Source: Streptomyces luteogriseus (lineage in GTDB: Bacteria > Actinomycetota > Actinomycetes > Streptomycetales > Streptomycetaceae). From it: a DNA stretch of 64,000 nt. Both the position numbers and the translations under genes were made by a program. The notes below the pieces were generated by a model that had not been told where the DNA came from, did no database searches, and saw nothing but the letters and a program-made list of their open reading frames with translations. This document shows positions 42,307 to 51,804 of this stretch, piece by piece; within the stretch, counting starts at the first letter, position 1, and each line of letters begins with the position of its first letter. Location of the stretch: NCBI RefSeq assembly GCF_014205055.1, contig NZ_JACHMS010000001.1, forward strand, positions 5,704,001-5,768,000, given 5' to 3'.

Positions 42307-42640
42307 CTCTTCGGGCGCCCCGGCACCCCGGGGCGCCGAGAGCGCGCCCCGGCCACCCGACCCCGCGGGGGTCGGGTGGCCGGGTCTTCATCCGCATCGC
42401 GCGCGGGGCCCGCTACCCGAGCCTTGCGGCAGGGGCCCGGGCCCGGCCCCCGAGCCGAACTCGGGGCGGAGCGCCCACCCCGCCGGGGACCCGGCCTCTG
42501 CCGTCTACGGAGGGCCTGGCCCTGCGGAGGCCGGAGCCCCGTGAGGCCATGGGGCCGGAGTCCTGCTGGGGTTCGGGTCGGAGCAGCCTCTCGAGAAACC
42601 GAGCCGAGTGGGCAAAGGGCGACGATCACAAGGAGAACCC
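42307..42640. other. Intergenic region with two tandem hairpins
   Basis: Two strong hairpins follow rpiB: GGCGCCCCGG/CCGGGGCGCC (42314-42323/42328-42337) and a 13-bp stem GGCCACCCGACCC/GGGTCGGGTGGCC (42351-42363/42369-42381). The second is a good terminator. The remaining ~250 bases are extremely GC-rich and show no credible gene. Confidence 0.6.
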
Positions 42641-43450
42641 GTGCCGGAAGGCCACACCATCCACCGCCTCGCCCAGGACTACGCCGCCGCCTTCCTCGGC
42701 ACGAGACCCCGCACCACCAGCCCCCAGGGCAAGTTCACCGCCGCCGCCACCCTCCTCACCGGCTCGGAACTCACCCACACGGAAGCCCATGGCAAGCACC
42801 TCTTCCTGGGCTTCCGCGACACCGACTGGATCCACATCCACCTCGGCCTCTTCGGCAAGGTCACCTTCGGCCCGGCCCCCGAACCGCCCCCCACCGAGAC
42901 CGTCCGGCTCCGCGTCGCGAACGACACCACCTACGTGGACCTCCGGGGTCCCACCACCTGCGCCCTCATCACGCCCCCGGAGAAGCAGGCGATACACGAC
43001 CGCCTCGGCCCCGACCCCCTCCGCGACGACGCCGACCCGGACACCGCGTACCACCGCATCACCCGCAGCCGTACGACGATCGCCGCCCTCCTCATGGACC
43101 AGAAGGTCATCGCCGGTGTCGGAAACGTCTATCGCGCCGAGGTCCTCTTCCGGCACCGCATCGACCCGTACCGCGCCGGCAAGGACATCACCCCCACCGA
43201 GTGGCACGCGATCTGGACCGACCTCGTCGACCTCATGCGCGAGGGCGTCCGCAACAACCGCATCGACACCGTCCGCCCGGAACACACCCCGGAGGCGATG
43301 AGCCGCCCGCCCCGCGTGGACGACCACGGCGGCGAGGTGTACGTCTACCGCAGGGCAGCCCTGCCCTGCCACATCTGCGGCGGCGAGATCCGCACCGCCG
43401 ACCTGGCCGCCCGCAACCTCTTCTGGTGCCCGGTCTGCCAACGCCCCTGA
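42641..43450 (+). CDS. Fpg/Nei-family DNA glycosylase
   Basis: A 269-residue base-excision-repair glycosylase/AP lyase for oxidised bases. The start is fixed by chemistry: GTG 42641 gives (M)PEGHTIHRLAQD, leaving the required N-terminal Pro nucleophile and Glu after Met removal, and AGGAG lies six bases upstream. The helix-two-turn-helix region VIAGVGNVYRAEVLFR and the C-terminal zinc finger CHICGGEIRTADLAARN...CPVC are intact. PEGHT rather than PELPE favours the Nei-like branch. Confidence 0.92.
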   Translation: MPEGHTIHRLAQDYAAAFLGTRPRTTSPQGKFTAAATLLTGSELTHTEAHGKHLFLGFRDTDWIHIHLGLFGKVTFGPAPEPPPTETVRLRVANDTTYVDLRGPTTCALITPPEKQAIHDRLGPDPLRDDADPDTAYHRITRSRTTIAALLMDQKVIAGVGNVYRAEVLFRHRIDPYRAGKDITPTEWHAIWTDLVDLMREGVRNNRIDTVRPEHTPEAMSRPPRVDDHGGEVYVYRRAALPCHICGGEIRTADLAARNLFWCPVCQRP

Positions 43451-43454
43451 AACG

Positions 43455-43483
43455 GCCCGGGCACCCCCGAGGAGAGCCCGGGC
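43455..43483. terminator. Convergent terminator hairpin
   Basis: GCCCGGGC (43455-43462) and GCCCGGGC (43476-43483), an 8-bp pairing with a 13-base loop, between the glycosylase and acetyltransferase genes. Confidence 0.5.
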
Positions 43484-43484
43484 G

Positions 43485-44735
43485 TCAGAACCCGTGCGGC
43501 AACCACGGCGGCACACCCACCCCGAACCCGAGCGACGCCTCCGCCAGCGCCCCGGGCCGAAGCTCCCGCACCCGCCCGGCCGCGCCCAGCGCGGCCAGCG
43601 ACACGCCCCCGAGATACGCCGCGCCCAACTCCCGTACCGACAGGGCGACATCCGCCGCATCCGTCGTACGCTCGCAGGACGCGCCCTTCATGTCCCCGCT
43701 CAGCCGCCAACGCCCGGCGTTCCAGGGGCAGAACGCGTCCTCCACCTCGAACACCACGTCCACCGGCGTCTGATACGTGCGCGCCTCCAGCGCGGCCCCC
43801 ACCTCCACCGGCCGCACGTACAACGAGTCCCGCACCCGCGGATGGCACCGCCGCGGGTCGGACACCAGGTACTGCCACGTGTCGTCCACCGGACGCCCCC
43901 GCACGGTCACCTTCGACGTCAGGTCGATCCCGAACAGGAACCGCCACAACGCGGCGTCCGCGGCGGGTTCCAGCCCCGCCAACTCCTCCACGATCACCGT
44001 GCCGTTGGACCCCGACAGCTCCCACTCGGGCTTGACGCGGTACCGCGCGTACCCGACGGTCTCCCCGTCCCGCTCGGCGAGCACGCACTGCAGGGGGGAG
44101 GCCCCCTCCCGCTCGCTCGCCGGGTCGAGCACCCCGAGCCGCTCCCAGCCGGGCCGCCGGGCCAGCATCCCGGGCCGGGCCGGAACCAGCCGGGCGTACA
44201 CCGCCTCGCACACGTCGAGCACATCGGCGGGCACCGCGTACCGCACCCGTACGTCATCCGTACCGTCCGGCACCGACAGCCCTACCCGGGTCGTGTCGAT
44301 CTCGGCGGTCAACGACACGGTCGCGTTGCCGTATCCGAACCGCCCGTAGATCGCGGGCTCGGACGCGGTGAGGACCGCCAGCGGCTCACCCCAGGCGCGT
44401 ACGTCGTCCAGCTGCCGCCGCATCATCGACGTGAGCAGCCCGCGCCGCCGATGTGTGGCGGCCACGCTGACCATCGTGACCCCCGCGACCGGCAGGGACG
44501 CGCCGCCGGGCACGGTCAGCCGGAAGCTGAACGCCCCGGCCGTGCCCACGCACTCGTCCCCGTCCCAGATGCCGAGCGAACGGTCGAACTCGGTCAGCGA
44601 GTTCCACAGTTCCTGCTCCTCGGCGGACTCCGGCACCCCTCCGAAGCCCCGGAGCAGGGTGCCGTACCACTTGTCCCAATCGTCCCGCCGCAGTATCCGC
44701 AAGCCGGGCGAAAGACCGTTCGCGTCAGTTCCCAT
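43485..44735 (-). CDS. Eis-type GNAT N-acetyltransferase
   Basis: A 416-residue acetyl-CoA-dependent acetyltransferase. The N-terminal GNAT domain has VAGVTMVSVAATHRRRGLLTSMM (acetyl-CoA loop, RRRGL). A second GNAT-like domain and a C-terminal sterol-carrier-like domain follow, matching the three-domain Eis architecture and its ~400-residue length. It ends in Phe, and in Eis the carboxylate of the terminal Phe acts in catalysis. Mycobacterial Eis acetylates aminoglycosides and protein lysines; the physiological substrate here is unknown. Confidence 0.88.
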   Translation of the reverse strand: MGTDANGLSPGLRILRRDDWDKWYGTLLRGFGGVPESAEEQELWNSLTEFDRSLGIWDGDECVGTAGAFSFRLTVPGGASLPVAGVTMVSVAATHRRRGLLTSMMRRQLDDVRAWGEPLAVLTASEPAIYGRFGYGNATVSLTAEIDTTRVGLSVPDGTDDVRVRYAVPADVLDVCEAVYARLVPARPGMLARRPGWERLGVLDPASEREGASPLQCVLAERDGETVGYARYRVKPEWELSGSNGTVIVEELAGLEPAADAALWRFLFGIDLTSKVTVRGRPVDDTWQYLVSDPRRCHPRVRDSLYVRPVEVGAALEARTYQTPVDVVFEVEDAFCPWNAGRWRLSGDMKGASCERTTDAADVALSVRELGAAYLGGVSLAALGAAGRVRELRPGALAEASLGFGVGVPPWLPHGF

Positions 44736-44897
44736 GAGCCATGCCTACCAGGGCAATGCGGGACGAGCGAGGAAATTACTCCCGGCTTGCGGCAGGGCGG
44801 CGCGCTGTGAAGTTCACTGTGAAGTCGGCCCTCGGACGGGGGACAAGTGGGACCTCCCGTGCCAAGCGGCTGGTCCGATGGATAGGGTCCCGAACTA

Positions 44898-46076
44898 ATG
44901 GCATCAGGACGAGAGCGGCGCGCGGAAGCCGAGACGTTCACGGCCCGGTTGAAGAAGCAGTGGCACCGGGTCCGCGTCGGCGTGCGCCGCGCCGCCGTGG
45001 ACTACTTCCGCGGCAACGGCTCGGACTGGATCGCCCTGGCCGGTCTGCTCCTGATGGTTCCCTTGATCGCGTCGGCCACACTGGCGAACTCGGTGTGGTT
45101 CTCACCGGCCGCACTGGTCCTGCCCGTCGTCGTGGGCGGCCTGCTGCTGCGCCCGGCGAGCCTGCTCGGCCTGTACGCGGCGGCGGCCACGGCGCTGATC
45201 GTGGAGTCGGTGCAGCTCGGCCCGTACACGGAGGGCCCGTCGAGGGTCACCCCGGGCGTCGTGCTCGTGGTCGCGGCCTGCGGCTTCTTCGGGCTGCTCC
45301 TGGCCCAGTTCCGCAGCCGGGTCGGTGTGCCCTGGCGGCGCGGCGGCACCATGCTCTTCGACCTGCGCGAACGCATCCGGGTGCAGAGCAAGCTGCCCGA
45401 CCTGCCGGACGGCTGGCACCGGGAGATGGCCCTGCGCCCGGCGGGCGGCCAGTCCTTCTCGGGCGACTTCGTGGTCGCGGCTCGCACCAACGGCGGCCGT
45501 ACGCTCGAAGTCGTCCTCACCGACGTCTCCGGCAAGGGCATGGACGCCGGCTCCCGCGCCCTGCTGCTGTCCGGCGCGTTCGGCGGCCTGCTCGGCTCAC
45601 TCCCGCCGCACGCCTTCCTTCCGGCCGCCAACGGCTACCTCCTGCGCCAGGACTGGGACGAGGGCTTCGCCACCTCCATCCACCTGGTCCTCGACCTGGA
45701 CTCCGGCGACTACGAGCTCTACTCCGCCGGCCACCCGCCGGGCCTCCAGCTCAGCGCCGGCAGCGGCCGCTGGGAGGAGAAGACGGCAGAGGGGCCGCTG
45801 CTCGGGGTGTACGACGGTGCCCAGTTCGACCCGGTGAAGGGCACACTGCGGCCCGGGGACGTGCTGATGCTGTTCACGGACGGCCTGGTGGAGACCGCCG
45901 ACCGTGACATCGTCGAGGGCATCGACCGTCTCACCGGCGAGGCCGACCGCTATGTGGCCGGCGGCTTCCACGGCGCCGCCTGGCACCTCATCGAGGCCGT
46001 GGCCAAGGACGTCAACGACGACCGGGCCCTGCTGCTGATCTGCCGAGAGGGCCCGACGGCCGCCGCCACCCGCTGA
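44898..46076 (+). CDS. Membrane PP2C/SpoIIE-type serine phosphatase
   Basis: A 392-residue protein. Four membrane segments lie in the N-terminal 140 residues (WIALAGLLLMVPLIASATLA, ALVLPVVVGGLLL and two more). The SpoIIE/RsbU phosphatase domain fills the rest, with SFSGDFVVA (metal Asp), LTDVSGKGMDAG and LMLFTDGLVE as key motifs. Such enzymes dephosphorylate anti-anti-sigma factors. No STAS or anti-sigma gene is adjacent. TAGGGT at 44883-44888 lies nine bases before the ATG, suggesting a very short or absent leader. Confidence 0.9.
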   Translation: MASGRERRAEAETFTARLKKQWHRVRVGVRRAAVDYFRGNGSDWIALAGLLLMVPLIASATLANSVWFSPAALVLPVVVGGLLLRPASLLGLYAAAATALIVESVQLGPYTEGPSRVTPGVVLVVAACGFFGLLLAQFRSRVGVPWRRGGTMLFDLRERIRVQSKLPDLPDGWHREMALRPAGGQSFSGDFVVAARTNGGRTLEVVLTDVSGKGMDAGSRALLLSGAFGGLLGSLPPHAFLPAANGYLLRQDWDEGFATSIHLVLDLDSGDYELYSAGHPPGLQLSAGSGRWEEKTAEGPLLGVYDGAQFDPVKGTLRPGDVLMLFTDGLVETADRDIVEGIDRLTGEADRYVAGGFHGAAWHLIEAVAKDVNDDRALLLICREGPTAAATR

Positions 46077-46198
46077 GGTGGGGTTTTCCCCAGGTGGGTC
46101 CGGCGGTCGTCCTCATGGCCCGGCCGGCCTCCGGCTCCGTACGTTCGAGACACACACCGGCGCATCGGTGCGAACGACTCGGATCCGGAAGGACACAC

Positions 46199-47101
46199 AT
46201 GTCAGGCGACTGGGCCGTGGAACTGCACGGCGTCCGCAAGCGCTACGGCCGCGGCGGCACCGCCGTGCACGCTCTGCGCGGCATCGACCTCACCCTCCGG
46301 CACGGCAGTTGCACCGCGGTGATGGGCCCCTCGGGTTCCGGCAAGTCCACGTTCCTCCAGTGCGCGGCGGGCCTCGACCGTCCCACGGCCGGCACGGTCC
46401 GCCTCGGCGGCACGGAGATCACCGGCATGAAGGAGAACGAGCTCACCGCCCTGCGCCGCACCCGCATCGGCTTCGTCTTCCAGGCCTTCAACCTGCTGCC
46501 GTCCCTCACGGTCGAGCAGAACGTCGTCCTCCCGTTGCGGCTGGCCGGCCACCGCCCCGACCGCCGCCGCGCCGCCGAGGTGCTGGACCAGGTCGGCCTC
46601 GCGGACAAGGCCCGCCGCCGCCCGGGCCAGTTGTCCGGCGGTCAGCAGCAGCGGGTGGCCATCGCCCGCGCCCTGGTCACCCGCCCCGACGTCGTCTTCG
46701 CGGACGAACCGACGGGTGCGCTGGACACCACCACGGCCACGGAGATCCTCGCCCTCCTGCGCGAGGCCGTCGACACGCACGGCGCCACGGTCGTCATGGT
46801 CACCCACGACCCGGCGGCCGCGGCCTGGACCGACCGCGTGCTGTTCCTCTCGGACGGCGAGATCGTCGACCACCTGGACCGCGACGACACCGCCGGCGGC
46901 GACCACCTCGGCCACGGCCATCGCGGCAGCGACCACCTGGGCCACGGCCACCGTGGCGGCGACCACCTCGGTCACGGCCACCGTGACAGCGACGACCCCG
47001 GCCGCGACCACGTCCACCTCCGCCGCGCCCACGCCGACCGCATCGCCGCCCGGATGACCTCCCTGGCCGTCCCGCGCGCCCACGCGAAGGCGGCAGCCTG
47101 A
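46199..47101 (+). CDS. ABC exporter ATPase (MacB/LolD type) with His-rich tail
   Basis: A 300-residue ATPase. Walker A GPSGSGKST, Q-loop VFQAFNLLP, signature LSGGQQQRVAI, Walker B VVFADEPTGALD and VTHDPAAA are intact within the first ~225 residues. The C-terminus carries three 10-residue repeats of (G/S)DHLGHGHR, an unusual His-rich extension that could bind zinc, nickel or copper. ATG 46199 follows GGAAGGA. Its TGA overlaps the permease ATG by one base. Confidence 0.9.
   Translation: MSGDWAVELHGVRKRYGRGGTAVHALRGIDLTLRHGSCTAVMGPSGSGKSTFLQCAAGLDRPTAGTVRLGGTEITGMKENELTALRRTRIGFVFQAFNLLPSLTVEQNVVLPLRLAGHRPDRRRAAEVLDQVGLADKARRRPGQLSGGQQQRVAIARALVTRPDVVFADEPTGALDTTTATEILALLREAVDTHGATVVMVTHDPAAAAWTDRVLFLSDGEIVDHLDRDDTAGGDHLGHGHRGSDHLGHGHRGGDHLGHGHRDSDDPGRDHVHLRRAHADRIAARMTSLAVPRAHAKAAA
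46895..46984 (+). repeat. Three 30-base tandem repeats encoding His-rich units
   Basis: Units at 46895-46924, 46925-46954 and 46955-46984 encode G(G/S)DHLGHGHR with only synonymous or Gly/Ser differences. A decayed fourth unit (DSDDPGRDHVH) follows. Confidence 0.85.
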
Positions 47102-49524
47102 TGCTCGCCCCCAACGGCCTGGCCCGCGCGGCCCTCCGGTTCCGTCCCGCCGCGTGCGTCGGCACCTTCGTGGCCCTCGTCCTGGCCGCCACGATCGTGT
47201 CGGCCTGCGGCATCCTCCTGGAGACGGGCGTACGCGCCACGGTCCCTCCCGAGCGCTACGCGCACGCCCCCGCGGTGGCCGCGGCAGGGCAGCGGGCGGG
47301 GAACCCCGAGGAGGGCGGCGTGGTGCCGGACCGGGCGCGCCTGAAGGACTCCCTGGTCGCGAAGGCCGCCGCGGTGCCGGGAGTACGGGCGGCGATCCCC
47401 GACGTCACCTTCCCGGTGCTCACGCCCGAGGGGACGCTCACCGCACACGGCTGGGGCTCCACCGCCTTCACCGGCGAACGTCTCACGAGCGGCCGCGCCC
47501 CCGGCCCCGGCGAGGTCGTCCTCGCCCCCGGCACATCACGCCCGGCCGGCGACACCGTCACCCTCACCCTCCCCGACGGCCCCCGCACCTACCGAGTCTC
47601 CGGAACCGCCGCCGCTCAGGGCACGGTGTGGTTCAGCGACGCCGAAGCCGTCCGCGTCTCCGGCCACCCCCATCGCGTCGACGCCATCGCGGTCCTCCCC
47701 GCCCCCGGCGTCGGCACGGCGGCCCTCTCATCCCGCCTCGCCCACGCCCTGGGCGACCGGGCCGAGATCCACACGGGCGACGACCGGGGCACGGTGGAGG
47801 ACCCCGCCCTCACCGAAGCCCGGGAGGTCCTGACCGGAATCGGCGGCTCCTTCGGCGGCGTCGCCACCATGGTCGCCGTCTTCACCGCCGCCGGCACCGT
47901 CGCCCTCGCGATCGGCCGCCGAGCCCGCGAGTTCGCCCTGCTCCGCGCCATCGGCACCACCCCGCGCCAGATCCGCCGCACCGTCGCCACCGAGGCGCTG
48001 CTCGTCGCGCCCGTCGCCGGCGCTCTCGGCTGCCTGCCCGGAATGGCCCTGGCCGCTTGGTGGTTCGGCCAGTTGAAGGACAAGGGAGCCGTACCGGAAC
48101 CCGTCGATCTCGCCGTCTCCTGGATCCCCCTGACCGTCACGACCGGGACGGTCCTGGCCACCGCCCTGCTCGCCGGATACATGGCCGCGCACCGCAGTTC
48201 ACGCATCAAGCCGGGCCAGGCGCTGAGCGAGGCCTCCGTGGAGCGGCTGCGCCCGGGCTGGATCCGCACCCCCCTCGGCGTGGCGGCGGCGGTCGGCGGC
48301 TTCGTGTGTGCGGGCCTGGCCGCGTCGGAGACGGGCGAGGACGCGGTCAACGCCGCCCTCGGTGTGGTCATGCTGTTCATGCTGGCCGTCGCCCTGCTGG
48401 GGCCACTGATCGCCCGCGCCTGCGCGTCCCTGCTCGGGCTCCCGCTGCGCGGCGCCGGCGCACCCGCCGTCCTCGCCGCGGCCAACTCCCGTACCAACGC
48501 ACGGCGTCTGGCCTCCGCGATCACCCCGATCGTGCTCGCCATGGCGTTCTCCTCCGTGCTGGTCTTCCTGCACACCAGCGAGGACCGGGCCACCGCGCAG
48601 CAGCAGCGGTCGGGCATCGTCGCCGACCACGTCGTCACGGCCGACGGGGGCGCCCTGCCGCCGGACGCGGTCCGACGGGCCGGGCGCACACCCGAGGTCA
48701 CCGCGGCCGTGGGGCTGCTGAGGACGTCCGTTCTCGTCCGGGCCTCGGGCGCCCTGACCCCGGTCTCCGCCCAGGGCGTCACGGGTTCGGCCCGCGACCT
48801 TGCCGCCGTGCAGGACCTGGACGTCGAGAAGGGCCGGCTGTCGCTGAAGCCGGGCGAGATCGCCCTGGACGCGTCCGTCGCCGAGAACGCGGGTGTCGGC
48901 GTCGGCGACCGCATCCGCCTCCACCTGCCCGACGGCACCAGGGCCACCCCGCTGGTGGCGGCGACGTACGGACGCGGCATGGGCCTGTCCCAGGTCACCT
49001 TCCACCGCACCGACCTGGCCCGCCACGTCAGTTCGTCCTTCGACACCGAACTGTGGGTCAAGGGCGGCACGGCGAAGGCGCTCGCCCCGCTCGGCCGCGT
49101 CATGGACCGCGCCGACCACACCACCGCCCAGTCCCTCGACCGCGAGCTCAACGCCTGGGCGAACACGGTCATGGCGGCCGTCCTCGGCGGCTTCGCGGCC
49201 GTCGCCGCCGTCAACACCCTGGTGATGACGGTCCTGGACCGCCGCGGCGAACTCGGCACGCTCCGTCTGCTCGGCTCCACCCGCCGCCAGGTCCTGCGCA
49301 TGGTCCGCTGGGAAGCGCTGCTGGTCGCCGTCGCGGGCATCGCGCTCGGCACGGCGATCGCCCTGGCCACCCTCGTCCCGATGACGAGGGGCCTGACGGG
49401 TCAGGGGCCGTACATCCCGCCGCTCGTCTACGGCTCGTTCGCCGCCGCGGTCCTCGTCCTCGGCACGGCCGCGGCCACCCTGCCGGCCCGGGCGGCGCTG
49501 CGCGGGGAGACACTGGAGCGGTGA
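47101..49524 (+). CDS. ABC exporter permease, FtsX/MacB type
   Basis: An 807-residue membrane protein with two FtsX-like modules, as in the large actinobacterial MacB-type permeases: an N-terminal helix and extracellular domain, a first cluster of three helices (near residues 255-365), a second extracellular domain, and a final FtsX cluster with LVMTVLDRRGELGTLRLLGSTRRQVLRMV. ATG overlaps the ATPase stop (TGATG). Together they likely export peptides, lipids or antibiotics. Confidence 0.9.
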   Translation: MLAPNGLARAALRFRPAACVGTFVALVLAATIVSACGILLETGVRATVPPERYAHAPAVAAAGQRAGNPEEGGVVPDRARLKDSLVAKAAAVPGVRAAIPDVTFPVLTPEGTLTAHGWGSTAFTGERLTSGRAPGPGEVVLAPGTSRPAGDTVTLTLPDGPRTYRVSGTAAAQGTVWFSDAEAVRVSGHPHRVDAIAVLPAPGVGTAALSSRLAHALGDRAEIHTGDDRGTVEDPALTEAREVLTGIGGSFGGVATMVAVFTAAGTVALAIGRRAREFALLRAIGTTPRQIRRTVATEALLVAPVAGALGCLPGMALAAWWFGQLKDKGAVPEPVDLAVSWIPLTVTTGTVLATALLAGYMAAHRSSRIKPGQALSEASVERLRPGWIRTPLGVAAAVGGFVCAGLAASETGEDAVNAALGVVMLFMLAVALLGPLIARACASLLGLPLRGAGAPAVLAAANSRTNARRLASAITPIVLAMAFSSVLVFLHTSEDRATAQQQRSGIVADHVVTADGGALPPDAVRRAGRTPEVTAAVGLLRTSVLVRASGALTPVSAQGVTGSARDLAAVQDLDVEKGRLSLKPGEIALDASVAENAGVGVGDRIRLHLPDGTRATPLVAATYGRGMGLSQVTFHRTDLARHVSSSFDTELWVKGGTAKALAPLGRVMDRADHTTAQSLDRELNAWANTVMAAVLGGFAAVAAVNTLVMTVLDRRGELGTLRLLGSTRRQVLRMVRWEALLVAVAGIALGTAIALATLVPMTRGLTGQGPYIPPLVYGSFAAAVLVLGTAAATLPARAALRGETLER

Positions 49525-49976
49525 CCGAGACATCCCGGATGACCCTGGCCCAGGTCGAGGCCACCGCCCGCGCCGCACACACCGGCCAGACCGACAAGGC
49601 GGGACGGCCCTACGCCGAACACCTCCGGGCCGTGGCGGAGGGCGTACGGGCGCGGGGCGGTGACGAGGAGCAGATCGCGGCGGCCTGGCTGCACGACGCG
49701 GTCGAGGACGACGCCCTCTCCGCGGAGTGGCTGCGCGAGGCCGCGCTGAGCAGCCGTACGAAGGACATCGTGCTCGCGGTCACCAAACGGGCCGGGGAGC
49801 CGCCGGAGGCGTACGCCGCGCGGGTCCTCGCCACGCCCGGCGCGCTGCTGGTGAAGGAGTCGGACCTGGCGCACAACGCGGACCCGGCCCGGCTCGCGGT
49901 CCTCGACGAGGCGACCCGGAAACGACTGACCGAGAAGTACGCACGGATGCGCGCGCTTCTCGGTCTCGTCGGATGA
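49521..49976 (+). CDS. Stand-alone HD hydrolase, SpoT/MESH1-like
   Basis: A 151-residue HD-fold metal hydrolase. Motifs follow the order of SpoT/MESH1 alarmone hydrolases: AHTGQTDKAGRPYAEHL, then AAWLHDAVEDD (His58-Asp59 and the ED pair), then VKESDLAHNADPAR. No synthetase domain is attached. The GTG at 49521 overlaps the permease stop (GTGA); an ATG at 49539 is an alternative. A role in removing (p)ppGpp or a related nucleotide is inferred from motif order only. Confidence 0.78.
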   Translation: MTETSRMTLAQVEATARAAHTGQTDKAGRPYAEHLRAVAEGVRARGGDEEQIAAAWLHDAVEDDALSAEWLREAALSSRTKDIVLAVTKRAGEPPEAYAARVLATPGALLVKESDLAHNADPARLAVLDEATRKRLTEKYARMRALLGLVG

Positions 49977-49991
49977 ATCCCGGTCGGAGGG

Positions 49992-51182
49992 TCAGGCGTT
50001 GACCTTCTCGCGTTCGCGTTCGCGTTCGCGCCGCTCGGCGCTCTGGCGTTCGCGGGCCAGCTCGGCCGCGTCCCGCTTGAAGGCCCAGGCCATCTTCGGC
50101 TCCATCGCGAACCGGAAGACGCGCTGCACCGGCTTGGTGCACAGGACCGTCACGACGGCGGCCGCGAGGGCGGTCACGAGGATCTCACCGGTCGGATGGT
50201 GCAGCCAGGAGGCCTCGAACCAGCCCTGGTAGTCGCCGGCCTTCACCAGGAAGCCGTGCAGCAGGTAGCCGTAGAGCGTGCCGGCGCCGAGCGCGGTGAA
50301 CCACATGTGGCGGCGCGGCACCCAGGCGAAGAAGCAGGCGGTCAGCACCAGGGAGCAGCCGAACATGGCGAGCACCATGACCGGGCCGGTCCACCACGGA
50401 GCGCCCAGTTCCTGCGCGGCGTCCCGGTGGTAGAACCACGCGGTGTTCATGCGCGGCACCGCCCACCAGCTGAAGGCCAGGGCGGCGGCGAACACGGGCA
50501 CCGAGGCGATCCGTACCCCACGTGTGCGCACCATGTGGAAGTGCTCGGGCTTCATGACCAGGCCCAGCACGAAGAACGGCAGGAACTGCAGGACGCGCTG
50601 CAGGTCCAGGTCGTCGCCGATCTCCGGGGTGACGGTCGCCAGCATGGCGAGACCCAGCGCGAGCGGCAGCGGCCAGCGCACCAGGTTCCAGATGGGGGTG
50701 GTCAGCCGCCAGACGAACAGCGCGACCAGGAACCAGGTCAGGTACCACGGGTCGAGGAGGCTGATGTCCTGCCCCGGGTCGTCGTCGATCCACCGTTTGA
50801 AGAGCGGGTAGGCCGTCTCGAAGATGATGTACGGCACGGCGACGCCGGTGATCAGGCGCTTCAGCCGGTCGGGCCGCATGTCGAAACTGCGCGAGAAGTA
50901 GCCGGAGATGATGATGAACGCCGGCATGTGGAACGCGTAGACGACCTGGTACGCCGCCTCGAGTATCCGGCTGTCGCCCTTGAGCGGCTCCCAGGCGTGG
51001 CCCATGGCCACCAGCACGATCGCGAGGTACTTCGCGTTGTCGAAGAACGCGTCGCGCTGCTTGCCGTTCTGTTTCTTCTGCGTGCTCTGCGGCGAGCGGG
51101 GGCTCGGCACTCCGTCGGCCGGTGACTGTGCCGGGGGAAGTGGCGCCCTGCGGTCGCCGTTCGGTCGCAGCGAGTTCGTCAC
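49992..51182 (-). CDS. Membrane acyltransferase family 3 protein
   Basis: A 396-residue multispanning O-acyltransferase-like protein. DAFFDNAKYLAIVLVAMGHAWEPL contains the conserved helix-1 His, and FHMPAFIIISGYFSRSF is the second diagnostic segment. About ten helices follow. The C-terminus is a charged RERQSAERRERERERE coil encoded by a short GCGTTC-type repeat (~50000-50035). GTG 51182 follows GGGAGGG; 51194 is less likely. It probably acylates an extracytoplasmic carbohydrate or lipid. Confidence 0.85.
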   Translation of the reverse strand: MTNSLRPNGDRRAPLPPAQSPADGVPSPRSPQSTQKKQNGKQRDAFFDNAKYLAIVLVAMGHAWEPLKGDSRILEAAYQVVYAFHMPAFIIISGYFSRSFDMRPDRLKRLITGVAVPYIIFETAYPLFKRWIDDDPGQDISLLDPWYLTWFLVALFVWRLTTPIWNLVRWPLPLALGLAMLATVTPEIGDDLDLQRVLQFLPFFVLGLVMKPEHFHMVRTRGVRIASVPVFAAALAFSWWAVPRMNTAWFYHRDAAQELGAPWWTGPVMVLAMFGCSLVLTACFFAWVPRRHMWFTALGAGTLYGYLLHGFLVKAGDYQGWFEASWLHHPTGEILVTALAAAVVTVLCTKPVQRVFRFAMEPKMAWAFKRDAAELARERQSAERREREREREKVNA

Positions 51183-51804
51183 AGACCCTCCCACCAGGAG
51201 CTCGGGGAGACGATCCGGGACCTCGCTGCGCGTGCGGGGGACGAGGCAGCGTGGAACATCTGAGGCACCCTAGCGTTCCCTGCAGCTATTCGTAAAACGC
51301 CGGAAGTGATTCCTGGCTATTCGCTGCGGGTACCCCGGATTACGGGGAGTTGACGTCACTGTCGGCGTGATGGCCGACACATCGTCCGAGACGGATCACG
51401 TGCACCGACTGGGCCTTGTTTGTCGTGATACTTCCGGACTAAGTGACGCATAAGACCAGCAGGCGACTCCAGTGGAATGTCCGCTTCAGGTCTCTTGACC
51501 CCTGGTTCGCGGGGCTGTTGCCCGGCTTGTGGCTGCAATTCGAATTAGCTGCGAACGCGTTGTGTGGAGACGGAAACGATTCGGATGAATTCCCTGTGCG
51601 GGTGGCCCGTCGAATTGCCGTGCGACTCCCCGGGGTTGGGCCCTCGCGGACAGACGGCGCACAGGATTGGCGGCAACACGCGTGTGGTCGATGTGTCACG
51701 GGCCGCATAGCGCGGGCGCGTTGGTGGCACGATGGTTCTGGCGGGGGTGCGCGGGGTCGCGTCTCCGGCCCGGGAGAGCGGACCGACCGAGGGTGTGATC
51801 AGTT
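51183..51804. other. Long AT-richer intergenic region
   Basis: About 620 bases between the acyltransferase and a small membrane-protein gene, visibly less GC-rich than neighbours. It contains small dyads (CCCCG-N5-CGGGG at 51333-51347 and TGTCGGC-N6-GCCGACA at 51360-51379) but no reading frame with Streptomyces-like codon bias. It could hold regulatory DNA or a small RNA, or be degraded sequence. Confidence 0.4.

Noticed and set aside
42400..42600. GC-rich open frames between rpiB and the glycosylase
   Set aside because: Translations are Pro/Arg/Gly low-complexity and lack ribosome sites; they arise from extreme GC content.
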